Assembly: GCA_937960895.1 (NCBI GenBank)
Contig: CALCJD010000025.1
Location: 1 to 64,000 of the forward strand
Source of the DNA: an uncultured Spartobacteria bacterium
GTDB taxonomy: Bacteria > Verrucomicrobiota > Verrucomicrobiia > Chthoniobacterales > Terrimicrobiaceae
DNA length: 64,000 nucleotides
Direction of reading: 5' to 3'
Of the stretch, positions 1-8,977 are shown piece by piece. Each line of letters starts with the position of its first letter. Positions within the stretch are counted from its first letter, which is position 1. Made by a program: the position numbers and the translations under genes. The notes below the pieces were generated by a model. The model searched no databases, had not been told where the DNA came from, and saw only the letters and a program-made list of their open reading frames with translations.

Positions 1-581
1 ACGCGGTCGCTGAGCTTCTGGTAGGTGTCGCGGGTGAGGGGTTCGATGTCCTCGCGGGTGAAATGGATCGGGTTGCCCAGGACGACGGTAATGGGCCGGC
101 AGCGAGGGAGTTTGGAATCGCGCGGAAAAGCTTCGTAGGCCCCGAAGATGCGCATGGGCAGGACGGGGGCGAGGGTTTTGGCGATGACCAGTCCGATGCC
201 GGGCCGGGCCGGCTGCAGCTGGCCGTCCCGGGAGCGCGTGCCTTCGGGGAAGAGGACCACGCCGTTGCCTTCGCGGATTTTTTTGATGACTTCGCGGAGG
301 GCGGACATGTCGTTGCCGTCGCGTTCGACGGGAATGACGTTCATGTCCGGGAAAAGCGGCCCCAGAATGGGCCATTCCAGGAGATTCCTGCGGGCAAGGT
401 AATAGACGGCCCGTTTGGAACAGATGCCGGCCAGCGGAGGGTCGACGAAGCTGGAGTGGTTGACCGCGATGATGAGGGGCCCCTCCTCGATCATGCGCTC
501 GGGATGGACCACCTTGCGGGAAAAAAAGACGTCGCTGAGAACGCGGGCGAGTGTGGCGAAGATGTTGTACGTGATCGTCAT
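1..581 (-). CDS. plsC: 1-acyl-sn-glycerol-3-phosphate acyltransferase (partial)
   Basis: Membrane-associated acyltransferase that acylates lysophosphatidic acid to phosphatidic acid in phospholipid synthesis. The 193 visible residues carry both family signatures: NHSSFVD at residues 41-47 (catalytic H42 and D47 of the HX4D motif) and FPEGTRS at 111-117. The start is the ATG at 581, two bases after the cmk stop, so it is the fourth gene of the tyrA-aroA-cmk-plsC operon. The C-terminus lies beyond the left edge. No substrate preference can be read, and a lyso-PL acyltransferase of another specificity is possible. Confidence 0.9.
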   Translation of the reverse strand, partial: MTITYNIFATLARVLSDVFFSRKVVHPERMIEEGPLIIAVNHSSFVDPPLAGICSKRAVYYLARRNLLEWPILGPLFPDMNVIPVERDGNDMSALREVIKKIREGNGVVLFPEGTRSRDGQLQPARPGIGLVIAKTLAPVLPMRIFGAYEAFPRDSKLPRCRPITVVLGNPIHFTREDIEPLTRDTYQKLSDR

Positions 582-583
582 CG

Positions 584-1228
584 TCAGGACACGACGAAAC
601 CGGCGAGTTTGAGGCGGCCGATCACCTCGCCGACGACGCCGTCGATGGTGAGGTGCGTGCTGTCGATCATGAGGGCGTCTTCGGCAATGACCAGCGGGGC
701 GTTGGGACGGGAGGAATCGATGCGGTCGCGCAGGGCGATCTCATCCTTGTGTCCCTGGGCCAGGCGCCGCTGCTTGCGCACTTCGGGCGAGGCGTCGATG
801 TAAAACTTGTAGGGCGTTTCGGGGAAAACGACGGACCCGATGTCGCGTCCCTCCATCACCGTGTCGCGCTCGGCCGCGAGGCGGCGAAGGTGCTGCATGA
901 CGACATCGCGCACGGCCTGGACGCGGGAAACGGGGGACACGCAGCGGTTGACCGCGTCGTCCCACAGATGGAAGGGCGCCTCGCGGTCGTTGATCCGCAG
1001 GTAGGCCTCCGGGCCGTTGAATCCGGATTCCAGTCTGGCGGAAGTGACGGCCGCGGCGACGGCGTCGGGGTCCATGGGATCCACGCCCGTCTCCAGAATC
1101 CACCAGGTGATCAGTCGGTAAAAGGCGCCGGAATTGACATAGGCAAAGCCAAGCCGTTTCGCCAGTTCCCGGGCGACGCTGCTTTTGCCGGAGGCGGCGG
1201 GTCCGTCGATGGCAATGAGGGTTTTCAC
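584..1228 (-). CDS. cmk: Cytidylate kinase
   Basis: Cytosolic kinase converting CMP and dCMP to the diphosphates with ATP. It is 214 residues, near the usual 220. The P-loop GPAASGKSS sits at residues 9-17, followed by the CMP-binding NSGAFYR segment. A GRDIGSVVFP motif appears mid-protein (usually GRDIGTVVFP), and a lid-like EVRKQRR segment follows. Its ATG overlaps the aroA stop as ATGA, and its stop is two bases before plsC, so translation is probably coupled along the operon. The link of aroA and cmk is common in bacteria. Confidence 0.96.
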   Translation of the reverse strand: MKTLIAIDGPAASGKSSVARELAKRLGFAYVNSGAFYRLITWWILETGVDPMDPDAVAAAVTSARLESGFNGPEAYLRINDREAPFHLWDDAVNRCVSPVSRVQAVRDVVMQHLRRLAAERDTVMEGRDIGSVVFPETPYKFYIDASPEVRKQRRLAQGHKDEIALRDRIDSSRPNAPLVIAEDALMIDSTHLTIDGVVGEVIGRLKLAGFVVS

Positions 1229-2622
1229 CGTTTGCGGGATTTTTTCCCCCCGTCGAGGGAGGAAATGACGGGGGTGCGTCGCTGGAGGACGCTGTTGCCT
1301 TTCTGGATGTGTTTGAGGGTGACCTCGAAACCCGGGTAGGACGTCCGCACGCAGGCGGTGTTTTCGATGACCGTCTCCCCGGAGGCGAAGAGGCCGGCGA
1401 TGGCGAAGGCCATGGCGATGCGGTGGTCGCCGTAGCTGGGCAGCCGGGCGCCCTTCAGTTTGGCCCCGCCGACGATGCGCATGCCGTCCTCGAACTCCTC
1501 CACCTCCACGCCCATGGCCCGCAGGTTGGTGGCGACGGCGCTGATGCGGTCGGTTTCCTTGACGCGCAGTTCCCTGGCGTCGCGGATGATGGTTTCGCCT
1601 TCGGCGAGGGCGCCGGCGACGGCGAGGATGGGAATTTCGTCGATGACGTTGGGGATTTCGGTGCCTTCAATGACCGTGCCGTGCAGGCGGCAACCCTTGA
1701 CGTCGATGACGCCGCTGGGTTCGCCGTGGTCGGCCACCTCCACGACTTCGCGGACCCGGGCGCCCATGCGGACGAGCACGTCCAGCAGGCCGGTGCGGGT
1801 GGGGTTGAGGCCGACATTCTTGATCAACACGCGGGATCCCGGCTGCGCCGCGGCGGCCACGAGCCAGAAGGCGGCGCTGGAGATGTCGCCGGGGACGGCG
1901 AAGTCCCGCGACTCGATCTGCTGGCCGCCGAGCATGGTGACCCGGCATTCGGTGGGACGGCCGATCTTGTCGGTCCGGACCTCCTCCCGGCGCAGCTTCA
2001 CGAGAAAATATTCGAGCATGCGCTCGGTGTGGTCCCGGCTGGGGGCGGGTTCGACGACCGTCGTGACGCCCTTGGCGTAGAGTCCGGCCAGGAGGATGGC
2101 GCTCTTCACCTGGGCGCTGGCGACCGGCGTGTGGTAGGTGATGGCCTGGAGGGGGCCTCCCTCGATGACCAGCGGCGGAGTTTCCTTTTCCCCGGTGGCG
2201 GTGATTTTCGCCCCCATCTGCGTGAGCGGATCGATGATCCGGCGCATGGGCCGTTTGCAAAGGGATTCGTCTCCCGTGAGGCGGGAGGTGAACGGCTGGG
2301 CGGCGAGAATGCCGCTGATCAGCCGCATGGTCGTGCCGGAGTTGCCGCAATCGATCGTCTCCTTCGGGGCGGTGAATTTGCCGCGGGAGCCGTGGACGAT
2401 GACCATGCCCGGTTCAGGCTGGTCGATGGTGACGCCGAGCTGGCGAAAAGCCCTGGCGGTGGCGAGGCAGTCCTCGCCCTCGAGGAAGTTCGTGATCTTG
2501 CACACGCCGTTGGAGAGCGCCGCCAGCATGATGGCACGATGCGAAATGCTCTTGTCGCCCGGAACGGTGATTTCCGTTTCCATGGGGGCGGCTCGTTTGA
2601 CGCGCAGAGTTTCCGTTTTCAT
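1225..2622 (-). CDS. aroA: 3-phosphoshikimate 1-carboxyvinyltransferase (EPSP synthase)
   Basis: Condenses shikimate-3-phosphate with phosphoenolpyruvate in the shikimate pathway. The 465-residue protein shows the substrate-binding segment GDKSISHRA (residues 22-30), the GNSGTTMRL motif, and a DEIPILAVAGA segment carrying the family aspartate. It is longer than the usual 430-450 residues because of a basic C-terminal tail ending in KKSRKR. The chosen ATG at 2622 overlaps the tyrA stop (ATGA) and the stop overlaps the cmk start. The frame stays open further upstream, but that stretch lies inside tyrA in another frame. Confidence 0.96.
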   Translation of the reverse strand: MKTETLRVKRAAPMETEITVPGDKSISHRAIMLAALSNGVCKITNFLEGEDCLATARAFRQLGVTIDQPEPGMVIVHGSRGKFTAPKETIDCGNSGTTMRLISGILAAQPFTSRLTGDESLCKRPMRRIIDPLTQMGAKITATGEKETPPLVIEGGPLQAITYHTPVASAQVKSAILLAGLYAKGVTTVVEPAPSRDHTERMLEYFLVKLRREEVRTDKIGRPTECRVTMLGGQQIESRDFAVPGDISSAAFWLVAAAAQPGSRVLIKNVGLNPTRTGLLDVLVRMGARVREVVEVADHGEPSGVIDVKGCRLHGTVIEGTEIPNVIDEIPILAVAGALAEGETIIRDARELRVKETDRISAVATNLRAMGVEVEEFEDGMRIVGGAKLKGARLPSYGDHRIAMAFAIAGLFASGETVIENTACVRTSYPGFEVTLKHIQKGNSVLQRRTPVISSLDGGKKSRKR

Positions 2623-3449
2623 GAAAGGGTGTCGCGCACTTTCTTGGCGCGGGAGAGGAAGGATTCCAAAGCGGGGGCATCGTTGGAAAGAAGGAACCTC
2701 TTCAATTCGTCCAGGGAGGCCGAAAAATCCTCCAGGCCCTGAAGGAGGGCGTCCTTGTTTTCCAACAAAATCTCGGTCCACATCGCGGGAGGCCCGGAGG
2801 CGATGCGGGTGCTGTCGCGGTAACCGCCCCCGGCCAGCGCTTCGGCGCCGTCCCCGCGGCTGGCGATGGCGTTGACCAAAACCGAGGCCACCGCGTGCGG
2901 AAGGTGGCTCACCCGGCCCACCGCCAGGTCGTGCACCTCGGGAGGCATTTCGACGGGACGTCCGCCGACCGAAAGCCAGAGCTGCCGGGCGGTTTCCCGG
3001 GCGCGTCGGTCCGTGCGGGGCGTGGGTGTCAGGATGCACGTGGCCCCCTCAAAAAGGTCGGCCCGCGCGGCTTCCATGCCGGACTTTTCGGATCCCGCCA
3101 TGGGGTGGGAGCCCACAAACCGGTCGCCCAGGATATCCTCCAAGGCCGCCACGACGCCCCCCTTGACACTGCCGGCATCCGTCACCACGGCCCCGGCGGA
3201 AAGGTGCGGGGCGATCTCACGGGCCAGGCCGGCCATGGCACCGATGGGGGTGCAGAAGATGCAGAGGTCCGCCCCGGCCGCCGCCGCGGCGGCATCACAG
3301 GTGACGGACGGGAAAAATTTCGCCGTACGCTCCGCCGCGGCGGCCGAACGCGCCCATAACGTCACGCGCCACTCCGGCCGGCGTGCCCGCAGGGCGAGCG
3401 CCAGCGAACCCCCGATCAATCCGGGACCGAAAATAGCTGCCGCGCTCAG
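2619..3449 (-). CDS. tyrA: Prephenate dehydrogenase, probable CTG start
   Basis: NAD(P)-dependent oxidation and decarboxylation of prephenate in tyrosine synthesis. Visible motifs are the Rossmann GPGLIGGSLALAL, FCTPIGAMAGL, VTDAGSVKGG and a GSHPMAGSEKSG active-site segment. The first conventional start in frame, TTG at 3419, would cut the Rossmann glycine motif in half. The frame is open back to a stop at 3495-3497. Between that stop and the motif the only NTG codon is CTG at 3449, giving a 276-residue protein beginning (M)SAAAIFGPGLIGGS. I chose that start. No clear Shine-Dalgarno is visible. First gene of the tyrA-aroA-cmk-plsC operon. Confidence 0.88.
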   Translation of the reverse strand: MSAAAIFGPGLIGGSLALALRARRPEWRVTLWARSAAAAERTAKFFPSVTCDAAAAAAGADLCIFCTPIGAMAGLAREIAPHLSAGAVVTDAGSVKGGVVAALEDILGDRFVGSHPMAGSEKSGMEAARADLFEGATCILTPTPRTDRRARETARQLWLSVGGRPVEMPPEVHDLAVGRVSHLPHAVASVLVNAIASRGDGAEALAGGGYRDSTRIASGPPAMWTEILLENKDALLQGLEDFSASLDELKRFLLSNDAPALESFLSRAKKVRDTLS

Positions 3450-3597
3450 GGGACAAGAAAATTTTGGTGGGTGTACGGCTTCATCGGTGACTGCCTAAAA
3501 ACGCCAATGCCGCATCAAGTTGCAATGCTAATCTTGCGGAGGAGTGGGGCCTTGTCCGCAGAGGAAACTTCAATCGTTCCCCCGTGGTTCCGGATGC

Positions 3598-3621
3598 CCC
3601 GGTCCGTCGGGACGGACCGGG
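3598..3621. terminator. Perfect 10-bp hairpin, possible terminator
   Basis: A perfect inverted repeat with arms CCCGGTCCGT and ACGGACCGGG around the loop CGGG. It lies 46-69 bases past the end of the Thr-Pro lipoprotein gene and upstream of tyrA. There is no good T-run on either side, so it may slow or stabilise the 3' end rather than act as a classic Rho-independent terminator. Confidence 0.4.
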
Positions 3622-3666
3622 CGTTGTCTTCAGCGTCCGCGGTGGGACAAGGCCGGTTCCGGCCTG

Positions 3667-4068
3667 TCAGGGCACAAGGAAGATCTTGTTGGAGTAGGGG
3701 CACCGCACCTCGGTTCCCGGCGGGAAGCCGCGGACGTCGACATAACCGGAGAACGGCGCGTGCGGACTGGTCACGAAGCCCGGTTTGCCCGGAACCGGCG
3801 TGCCGTAGGGAATGTCCTTGGTCGGCCCGCCGAGGGTGTCCGGCGTGGGGGCCGGCGTGGGCGTCGCCATCGTGTCGATCACCATGGGTTCCGGCGTGGG
3901 TGTCGCGGTGGGCGTGGGGGTGGCGAACTGCGTGGAAGTCTGGTCGCCGGTGTACCCAAACCGATTGCGATTCTGCTGGCGCGAGCTGCGGCTGGTGGAC
4001 TCGGGTTCACAAGCGGCGAGCGCAACGAGCACGGCGGAAGCGGTGACGATCCAGAGCGACGGTTTCAT
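3667..4068 (-). CDS. Thr-Pro-rich lipoprotein
   Basis: A 133-residue predicted lipoprotein of unknown function. The start at 4068 gives a short hydrophobic signal and lipobox LAAC with C20 as the lipidated cysteine. An upstream start would add a charged extension before the signal. The middle is a flexible linker of Thr-Pro repeats (TPTPTATPTPEP and TPTPAPTPDT), and the C-terminus is a compact segment ending CPYSNKIFLVP. A GAGG ribosome site lies about eight bases upstream. The same lipobox-plus-TPEP-linker design recurs in lipoproteins at 28248-29051 and 37701-38882. Confidence 0.75.
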   Translation of the reverse strand: MKPSLWIVTASAVLVALAACEPESTSRSSRQQNRNRFGYTGDQTSTQFATPTPTATPTPEPMVIDTMATPTPAPTPDTLGGPTKDIPYGTPVPGKPGFVTSPHAPFSGYVDVRGFPPGTEVRCPYSNKIFLVP

Positions 4069-4130
4069 AAAGGGTGCCTCTAAAAACGCACGTTTATCCC
4101 CCTGGTGGCAATTCAATTCTTGATGAAGCC

Positions 4131-5789
4131 TCAGCGCCCGAGGGGATTGGAGAAGGACGCTCCCACCGCCGCGCCGATGAGGGCGGCCTGTTGCAGGGTG
4201 AAGGGTCCCGTCGATTCCACCAGGTAACCGTCGGAAAGGCGGGACTGGGAAAAGACGATGGGAGAGAGGTGCCGGGCGATGGTTTCGGTGTCGGGGATCT
4301 TCGCCGGGTCGATCACTTCCCTCAGACCGGGCACGACCTGCACGGTGAAGGGCAGGATCTGGCGCACGTAGGGGAAGCTCCGTTCAAACACCACCCGGGT
4401 GTCGATGTAGGCGAAGACCTCATTGGCGGAGCGATAGGCGTCCCTGGCGGGCACGAAGGCGGGGGCGTTTTCCAGGGTGTCCCCGGATCCCGCCGCCTGA
4501 CGGATGCTTTCGATCTCCCCGGCATCGCGCCCGATCAGGAGGTATTTGTCGGTCAGGGTGACGGTCGGAGTGACCAGGGCCGTCTGCAGGGCGGGGAAGC
4601 TGTAGTATTTCTGGCCGGACAGCTCGGAAACGGAGGTTTCAGGGAACAGGCCGACCATTTCCTGCAGGGTTTCGGCGGCTTTGGCGGAGTCCTTCACGGT
4701 CAGCGCCAGAACCCCCTGGGGGATCAGGGCGTTTTCCGGGAGCGTCAAAGAAGCGGCGCAATCGGGTCCAAACGCCTGGGGCAGCAACTCGAGAATGCGG
4801 GAGTTTTGCAGGGCGGCGGGAAGCGGGGCCGCCTTGCCCGCCTGGGTGAGCTGGGCGAAATCCAGCACAAAGTCAAAGAAGGCGGTGGTGTTTTTGGTGG
4901 TCAGCTTGATCGCCTCGTGGGTGAGGCGGCCCGCCTCGGGGGGATTGGGGCGCAGGACAAAGATCGCATCGCGGATGTTGGCGCCTTCGAGTTTGGTGGC
5001 GAGGCCGACGGCTTCGACCTTGCGGACCTGGTCGACCTGTTCGGGGATCTGCTGGGCCCCCAGGGCCTGGCCGGCCGCCAGGAGCGCGTCAAAGACCGGC
5101 TGGGGCTGCAGGTAGATGAGGAAATCGGGCTCCTTGGGCAGACGGCCGAGCACCTGCTTGTAGCGGGAACTTTCCGCCAGGGAGCCTTCCTTCAGCCGCC
5201 CGGCGGCGCGATCGAGGACGCCCTTCAGGGCGGTGAGGTTGTTGGAAATGAAGCCCCACCGGCCGTGGCTGGCATTGTAGATGGTCAGCGATCCCTGGGT
5301 TGTCGAGGTGATGTCGATGCCCTCGTAGGTCTCATGCCGCTCTTCGGGGACGGTTCCACCGGTGTTGGCGGCGATTTCCTGGCGCAGGCGCGCCACGGCG
5401 GCATCATGGGCGGGTTTGCCCCCCCAGTATTGGAAGCCGATCACAGCGGCCGTTTCCTGATCGGCCGTCGGGACCGCCGCCGCAAAGATCCGGCCCGGTT
5501 TCAGTCCGAACAGGATCCCCGTCGCCTCGTCGCCCCCCTTTTGTTTGGTGAGAAACTGCAGCGGCTGCTCAAGAAAGGCCTTCATCTGCGGCTCCGCGCC
5601 GATTTTGGCCAGCGTGGTCTGCCGCCAGCGCAGGAAGGCGCGCGGCAGGTCGGGCAGGCTGGCCAGGGCCGTCGTCTCCGCCGGCAGCAGCAGGGCTGCA
5701 TCCGACACTCCCATACTGCGCACGACCCAGAGGACCGAGCCCGCCAGCACGACCAGCACGACAAGAACGACGATCAGCAGTTTCTTCAT
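4131..5789 (-). CDS. Membrane-anchored protein of unknown function (DUF3352-like)
   Basis: A 552-residue protein with an N-terminal membrane anchor (residues about 3-25, mostly Leu and Val) and no other clear span until a short hydrophobic C-terminus. The large body should face the periplasm. It has no catalytic motif I recognise. Its feel, with repeated alpha-beta blocks and phrases such as TDKYLLIGRDAGEIES, resembles DUF3352-type proteins, but that is a memory-based guess. ATG at 5789 was chosen because it starts the anchor; the frame extends upstream into the pyrophosphatase region. It lies about 56 bases downstream of ppaC on the same strand. Confidence 0.7.
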   Translation of the reverse strand: MKKLLIVVLVVLVVLAGSVLWVVRSMGVSDAALLLPAETTALASLPDLPRAFLRWRQTTLAKIGAEPQMKAFLEQPLQFLTKQKGGDEATGILFGLKPGRIFAAAVPTADQETAAVIGFQYWGGKPAHDAAVARLRQEIAANTGGTVPEERHETYEGIDITSTTQGSLTIYNASHGRWGFISNNLTALKGVLDRAAGRLKEGSLAESSRYKQVLGRLPKEPDFLIYLQPQPVFDALLAAGQALGAQQIPEQVDQVRKVEAVGLATKLEGANIRDAIFVLRPNPPEAGRLTHEAIKLTTKNTTAFFDFVLDFAQLTQAGKAAPLPAALQNSRILELLPQAFGPDCAASLTLPENALIPQGVLALTVKDSAKAAETLQEMVGLFPETSVSELSGQKYYSFPALQTALVTPTVTLTDKYLLIGRDAGEIESIRQAAGSGDTLENAPAFVPARDAYRSANEVFAYIDTRVVFERSFPYVRQILPFTVQVVPGLREVIDPAKIPDTETIARHLSPIVFSQSRLSDGYLVESTGPFTLQQAALIGAAVGASFSNPLGR

Positions 5790-5845
5790 GGCGCGCAGTC
5801 TCCGCAGGTCGGCGCCGCTCTGCAAGCGTCGTGTGCGGTCCGGGG

Positions 5846-7495
5846 CTATTGTTTTCCGCGCGCCAGCAGGCCGGTGAGGTAGGGAAGGAGCTGCTTTTTG
5901 CGCGAAACGACCCCGTTCAGCCGCCAGGCGTGGTCGCCGGCCTCGGGGTAGTCGATCAGCTTGGTGAACGACGGCGCCCCCTGCACCAGCAGGATGGAAT
6001 CCTGGGTGTTGACGTCGGTGACGAGGAGGGCGCTGAAGAAATGGCGATTCGCCGCCCGGTGGGCCTCCAGCGCCTCGAGGAGCGCGGGCTTTTTCGCGTC
6101 GAAGGGCGCAAAGCTCAGTTCCTCGATCTGCGAGACGGAGAACCGCTCGCCGCGTTCCTCGTATTCCTTGCAGTCGGCGGTGACCGCCTGCTCGGCGGTC
6201 ATGGTGAGGAGCGGGGATCCGACGGAGAAAATCTCCGCCGCCAGGGCGGACGGATCGATGCCGGAAATGCGGGAAAGCTCGCCCATGATCTGCCGGTCCA
6301 CGGCCGTGGTGGTCGGCGAGGTGAGGTTCAGCGTGTCGGAAATCACGCCGCACATGAGCAGTCCGGCGAGATTTTTCGGGATGGGCACCCCGGCCTCAAG
6401 AAAGAGGGTGGTCACGATGGTGCAGGTGGACCCCAGCGGACGGTTCATGAAAAAGATGGGCGCCTCGGTCGGGGCGACCCCGATGCGGTGATGGTCGAGA
6501 ATCTCCACCACCGGGATGTCCCCGGCGCCGTCGACCGCCTGGGTCAGTTCATTGTGGTCCACGAGGATGAGCTGGCGCGGAACCGGCTTCAGAAAGTCGC
6601 TCTTGGAAATGATGCCCACCAGCTGCCGGTTCCCGTCCAGGACCGGAAAGGCGAATTGTTCGGACATCGCGATCTCGCGCTGGGCCTCCGCCAGCGGTGT
6701 GTCCGGGGACAGCGACAGAAAATCCTCGTAAAGCATCTGTTCGGCGCGCACCGCGCTGCGGGCCAGCAACACCGTGGTGGCGGTGTCGTGCGGGGACGCG
6801 ACGATGGAGGTGCCGCGTTCATTGGCCAGTTCGAGGATGGAGGGGTGTACGGGCTGGTCGCCCGTGACGATGAGGGCGGGGACGCCGGCCTCGATCGCCA
6901 TGCGCTGGATGTTGCGGCGATCCCCCACGATGAGCACGGTCTTTCCGTGATCCAACTGGGCCAGGCGGCGTTCGAAGGTGTCGGTCTGCATGGCCGCGAC
7001 GATCAGGACAAAATGCCGTGCGTCGGACTGTCCGGGACCGGCCAGCAGCCGTCCGTCGATGGTTTCGATGATGTTCTTCAGCGTGGCGTGCACCTCACGG
7101 GCCGAATCGACCTCATCCTTGGGGGGAAACAGATACCGGCTGATCTTGAAGCCCGAGATGAGCCCCAGACAGCGGCGGTTTCCGTCCACGACCGGCAGGC
7201 CCCGGAAGCGTTTTTCACCGATCCGCGTGAAGGCGTCGTAGACGGGTTCGTCCTTGGCGGCGGAAATGACCTCCCGTTCCATGACATCCTCAACCCGCGG
7301 CCGCACGCTGGTGACAAAGAGCGGGGCCTCGTAGCCGAATTTGTTCAGGGCGAAATCAATGCGCGCATTGGTGTTGCCGCAACGCGCGGCCCGGACGCCC
7401 TCCATGCCGGTGGCGGTTTTGAACTCCGCGTAGGCGATGGCGGAGCAGATGGCGTCCATGTCGGGATTTTTGTGGCCGATGACAAGAGTCTGCAT
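5846..7495 (-). CDS. ppaC: CBS/DRTGG-domain manganese-dependent inorganic pyrophosphatase
   Basis: Family II (DHH) pyrophosphatase hydrolysing PPi in the cytosol, of the nucleotide-regulated CBS class. The 549 residues begin with GHKNPDMDAICSA, the first metal-binding motif. A regulatory insert then runs from about residue 65 to 315: one CBS domain, a DRTGG-like domain and a second CBS domain. The catalytic core resumes at VDHNE and EILDHH, and the DHHA2 domain ends near SRKKQLLP, the family's substrate-binding RKKQ motif. Adenine nucleotide control is known for the family and only inferred here. The start at 7495 is 45 bases from the divergent peptidase gene. Confidence 0.93.
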   Translation of the reverse strand: MQTLVIGHKNPDMDAICSAIAYAEFKTATGMEGVRAARCGNTNARIDFALNKFGYEAPLFVTSVRPRVEDVMEREVISAAKDEPVYDAFTRIGEKRFRGLPVVDGNRRCLGLISGFKISRYLFPPKDEVDSAREVHATLKNIIETIDGRLLAGPGQSDARHFVLIVAAMQTDTFERRLAQLDHGKTVLIVGDRRNIQRMAIEAGVPALIVTGDQPVHPSILELANERGTSIVASPHDTATTVLLARSAVRAEQMLYEDFLSLSPDTPLAEAQREIAMSEQFAFPVLDGNRQLVGIISKSDFLKPVPRQLILVDHNELTQAVDGAGDIPVVEILDHHRIGVAPTEAPIFFMNRPLGSTCTIVTTLFLEAGVPIPKNLAGLLMCGVISDTLNLTSPTTTAVDRQIMGELSRISGIDPSALAAEIFSVGSPLLTMTAEQAVTADCKEYEERGERFSVSQIEELSFAPFDAKKPALLEALEAHRAANRHFFSALLVTDVNTQDSILLVQGAPSFTKLIDYPEAGDHAWRLNGVVSRKKQLLPYLTGLLARGKQ

Positions 7496-7540
7496 GTGTG
7501 CTCGACAGATTGAACGAGATTTGAAGCATAGGGAAGGCCC

Positions 7541-8869
7541 ATGAAAAACCGATTCCTCTCCTCCTTGTGCCTTGGCCTCTCGCTGGCCATCCTTCTCCCT
7601 CCGGCACAAGGCTCCGACTCGCCCTCCCACCCCCTGGATCCTCTGGTCCTCAACCCCGATCTCTGGACGCAGGGCGTCGAGGAGGTCGAAGCGGCGGGAA
7701 AATCCCTCGGCTTTCGCTGGACCTCCACGGCAAAGGACGTGGCCCGCTCGGTGCGTCCGGGACTGACCCTGGGCGGACACCCGCTCAATGAGGCGTTGGT
7801 CCGCCTGCGCGACGGCCGGGTCTCGGGGGTGACGGTCATTTATTTCAACCGCGGGGATTCCGGCGAATTGAGCGAGCGGGAATTCGACAAACTCCTGGAG
7901 ACCCTGCGGGGGACGATATCGACCCTGGCCGGCAAGCCGCCCGTTGAGCGCGGCCGGGATGCCTCCAGCGCGGTGCGGGCGGAAGGGCTCGTCTGGGACA
8001 CCCCTGCCGCCAAATATGTGCTCGAATGGAGCGTCACCAAGGGGTCGAAGACGAAGCAGATCCCCTTTCGCGCCGAATTCGTCCGCCTGAACATTCAGCC
8101 CCCCGGTTCGGAGGAACGCCCCATCGGCTTCGCCGGGGAACGGGGCGGGGCGCGCGAGGCGGTGAAAAAATTTGTCGGCCGGGACCACGTGGTCCGCGCC
8201 TCCGGGGATGTGAAACTGAAGGATCTCCCCATGGTGGACCAGGGCCAGAAGGGGTATTGCGTGGTCGCCTCCGTCGAACGTGTGATGCGGTATTACGGCG
8301 CGGAGGTCGATCAGCATGAACTCGCCCAGATTGCCAACAGCGACGCCTCCAAGGGCACCAGCGTTTCGGCCATGATCGAATCCCTCAAGCGGCTCACCGC
8401 CCGGCTCGGGGTGAAAACCCGGTCGCTTTACGACTGGGACATCGATGATTTTCTCAAGATGGTTGATGACTACAACCGGGCGGCCAAACGCAAGAAAGCC
8501 CGGGAAATCGTGCTGGGCGGCATGGTCATCGATGTCGACGAGGTGTTCAAAAAGATCGATCCGGAGATTTACAAGGAGATCCGGATGAAGAAGTCGGCGG
8601 ACTTTTCGAAATTCCAGCGCGAGATCCAGCGCAGCATCGATGAAGGAATCCCGCTCCTCTGGTCGGTGCGGCTGGGCCTGGTGAAGGAGAGGGAAATCCC
8701 GCAGGCCTTCGGCGGTCACATGCGCCTCATCACGGGCTACAACACCACAACCGGAGAGATCCTCTACAGCGATTCATGGGGCATGGGACACGAAGAAAAA
8801 CGCATGCCGGTCGCCGACGCCTGGACCATCACCATGGGGTTGAACAGCCTCCAGCCGCTGGGGAGTTAG
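7541..8869 (+). CDS. Secreted C39-like cysteine peptidase
   Basis: A 442-residue exported protein. It has a signal peptide (residues 1-24, ending PPAQG), an unassigned N-terminal half, and a C-terminal papain-like fold. Candidate catalytic residues are C240 in QGQKGYCVVAS, H393 in GGHMRLITGY and D411 in LYSDSWG, matching the C39-type triad order and spacing of glutamine, cysteine, histidine and aspartate. The substrate is unknown. C39 relatives include bacteriocin-leader peptidases, but there is no transporter or leader peptide nearby. Divergent from ppaC across 45 bases. Confidence 0.78.
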   Translation: MKNRFLSSLCLGLSLAILLPPAQGSDSPSHPLDPLVLNPDLWTQGVEEVEAAGKSLGFRWTSTAKDVARSVRPGLTLGGHPLNEALVRLRDGRVSGVTVIYFNRGDSGELSEREFDKLLETLRGTISTLAGKPPVERGRDASSAVRAEGLVWDTPAAKYVLEWSVTKGSKTKQIPFRAEFVRLNIQPPGSEERPIGFAGERGGAREAVKKFVGRDHVVRASGDVKLKDLPMVDQGQKGYCVVASVERVMRYYGAEVDQHELAQIANSDASKGTSVSAMIESLKRLTARLGVKTRSLYDWDIDDFLKMVDDYNRAAKRKKAREIVLGGMVIDVDEVFKKIDPEIYKEIRMKKSADFSKFQREIQRSIDEGIPLLWSVRLGLVKEREIPQAFGGHMRLITGYNTTTGEILYSDSWGMGHEEKRMPVADAWTITMGLNSLQPLGS

Positions 8870-8977
8870 TGAAATGAAGAATTGAGTTTTACGAATTGAG
8901 TTCCCAGCGCGGTGCCGCCGGGAGGGCTTTCGGCGGGACTCGGCGGAGAACTTGATTCCGGAAAAATCGGATTTCCC

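Noticed and set aside
5846..8719. A long minus-strand frame continuing upstream of ppaC to 8719
   Set aside because: Only the part from ATG 7495 has family motifs. The upstream part is antisense to the C39-like peptidase gene.
8878..8902. Tandem GAATTGAGTT sequence before the first glycosyltransferase gene
   Set aside because: Two copies about 15 bases apart, too short to claim an operator. Recorded only as a possible site.
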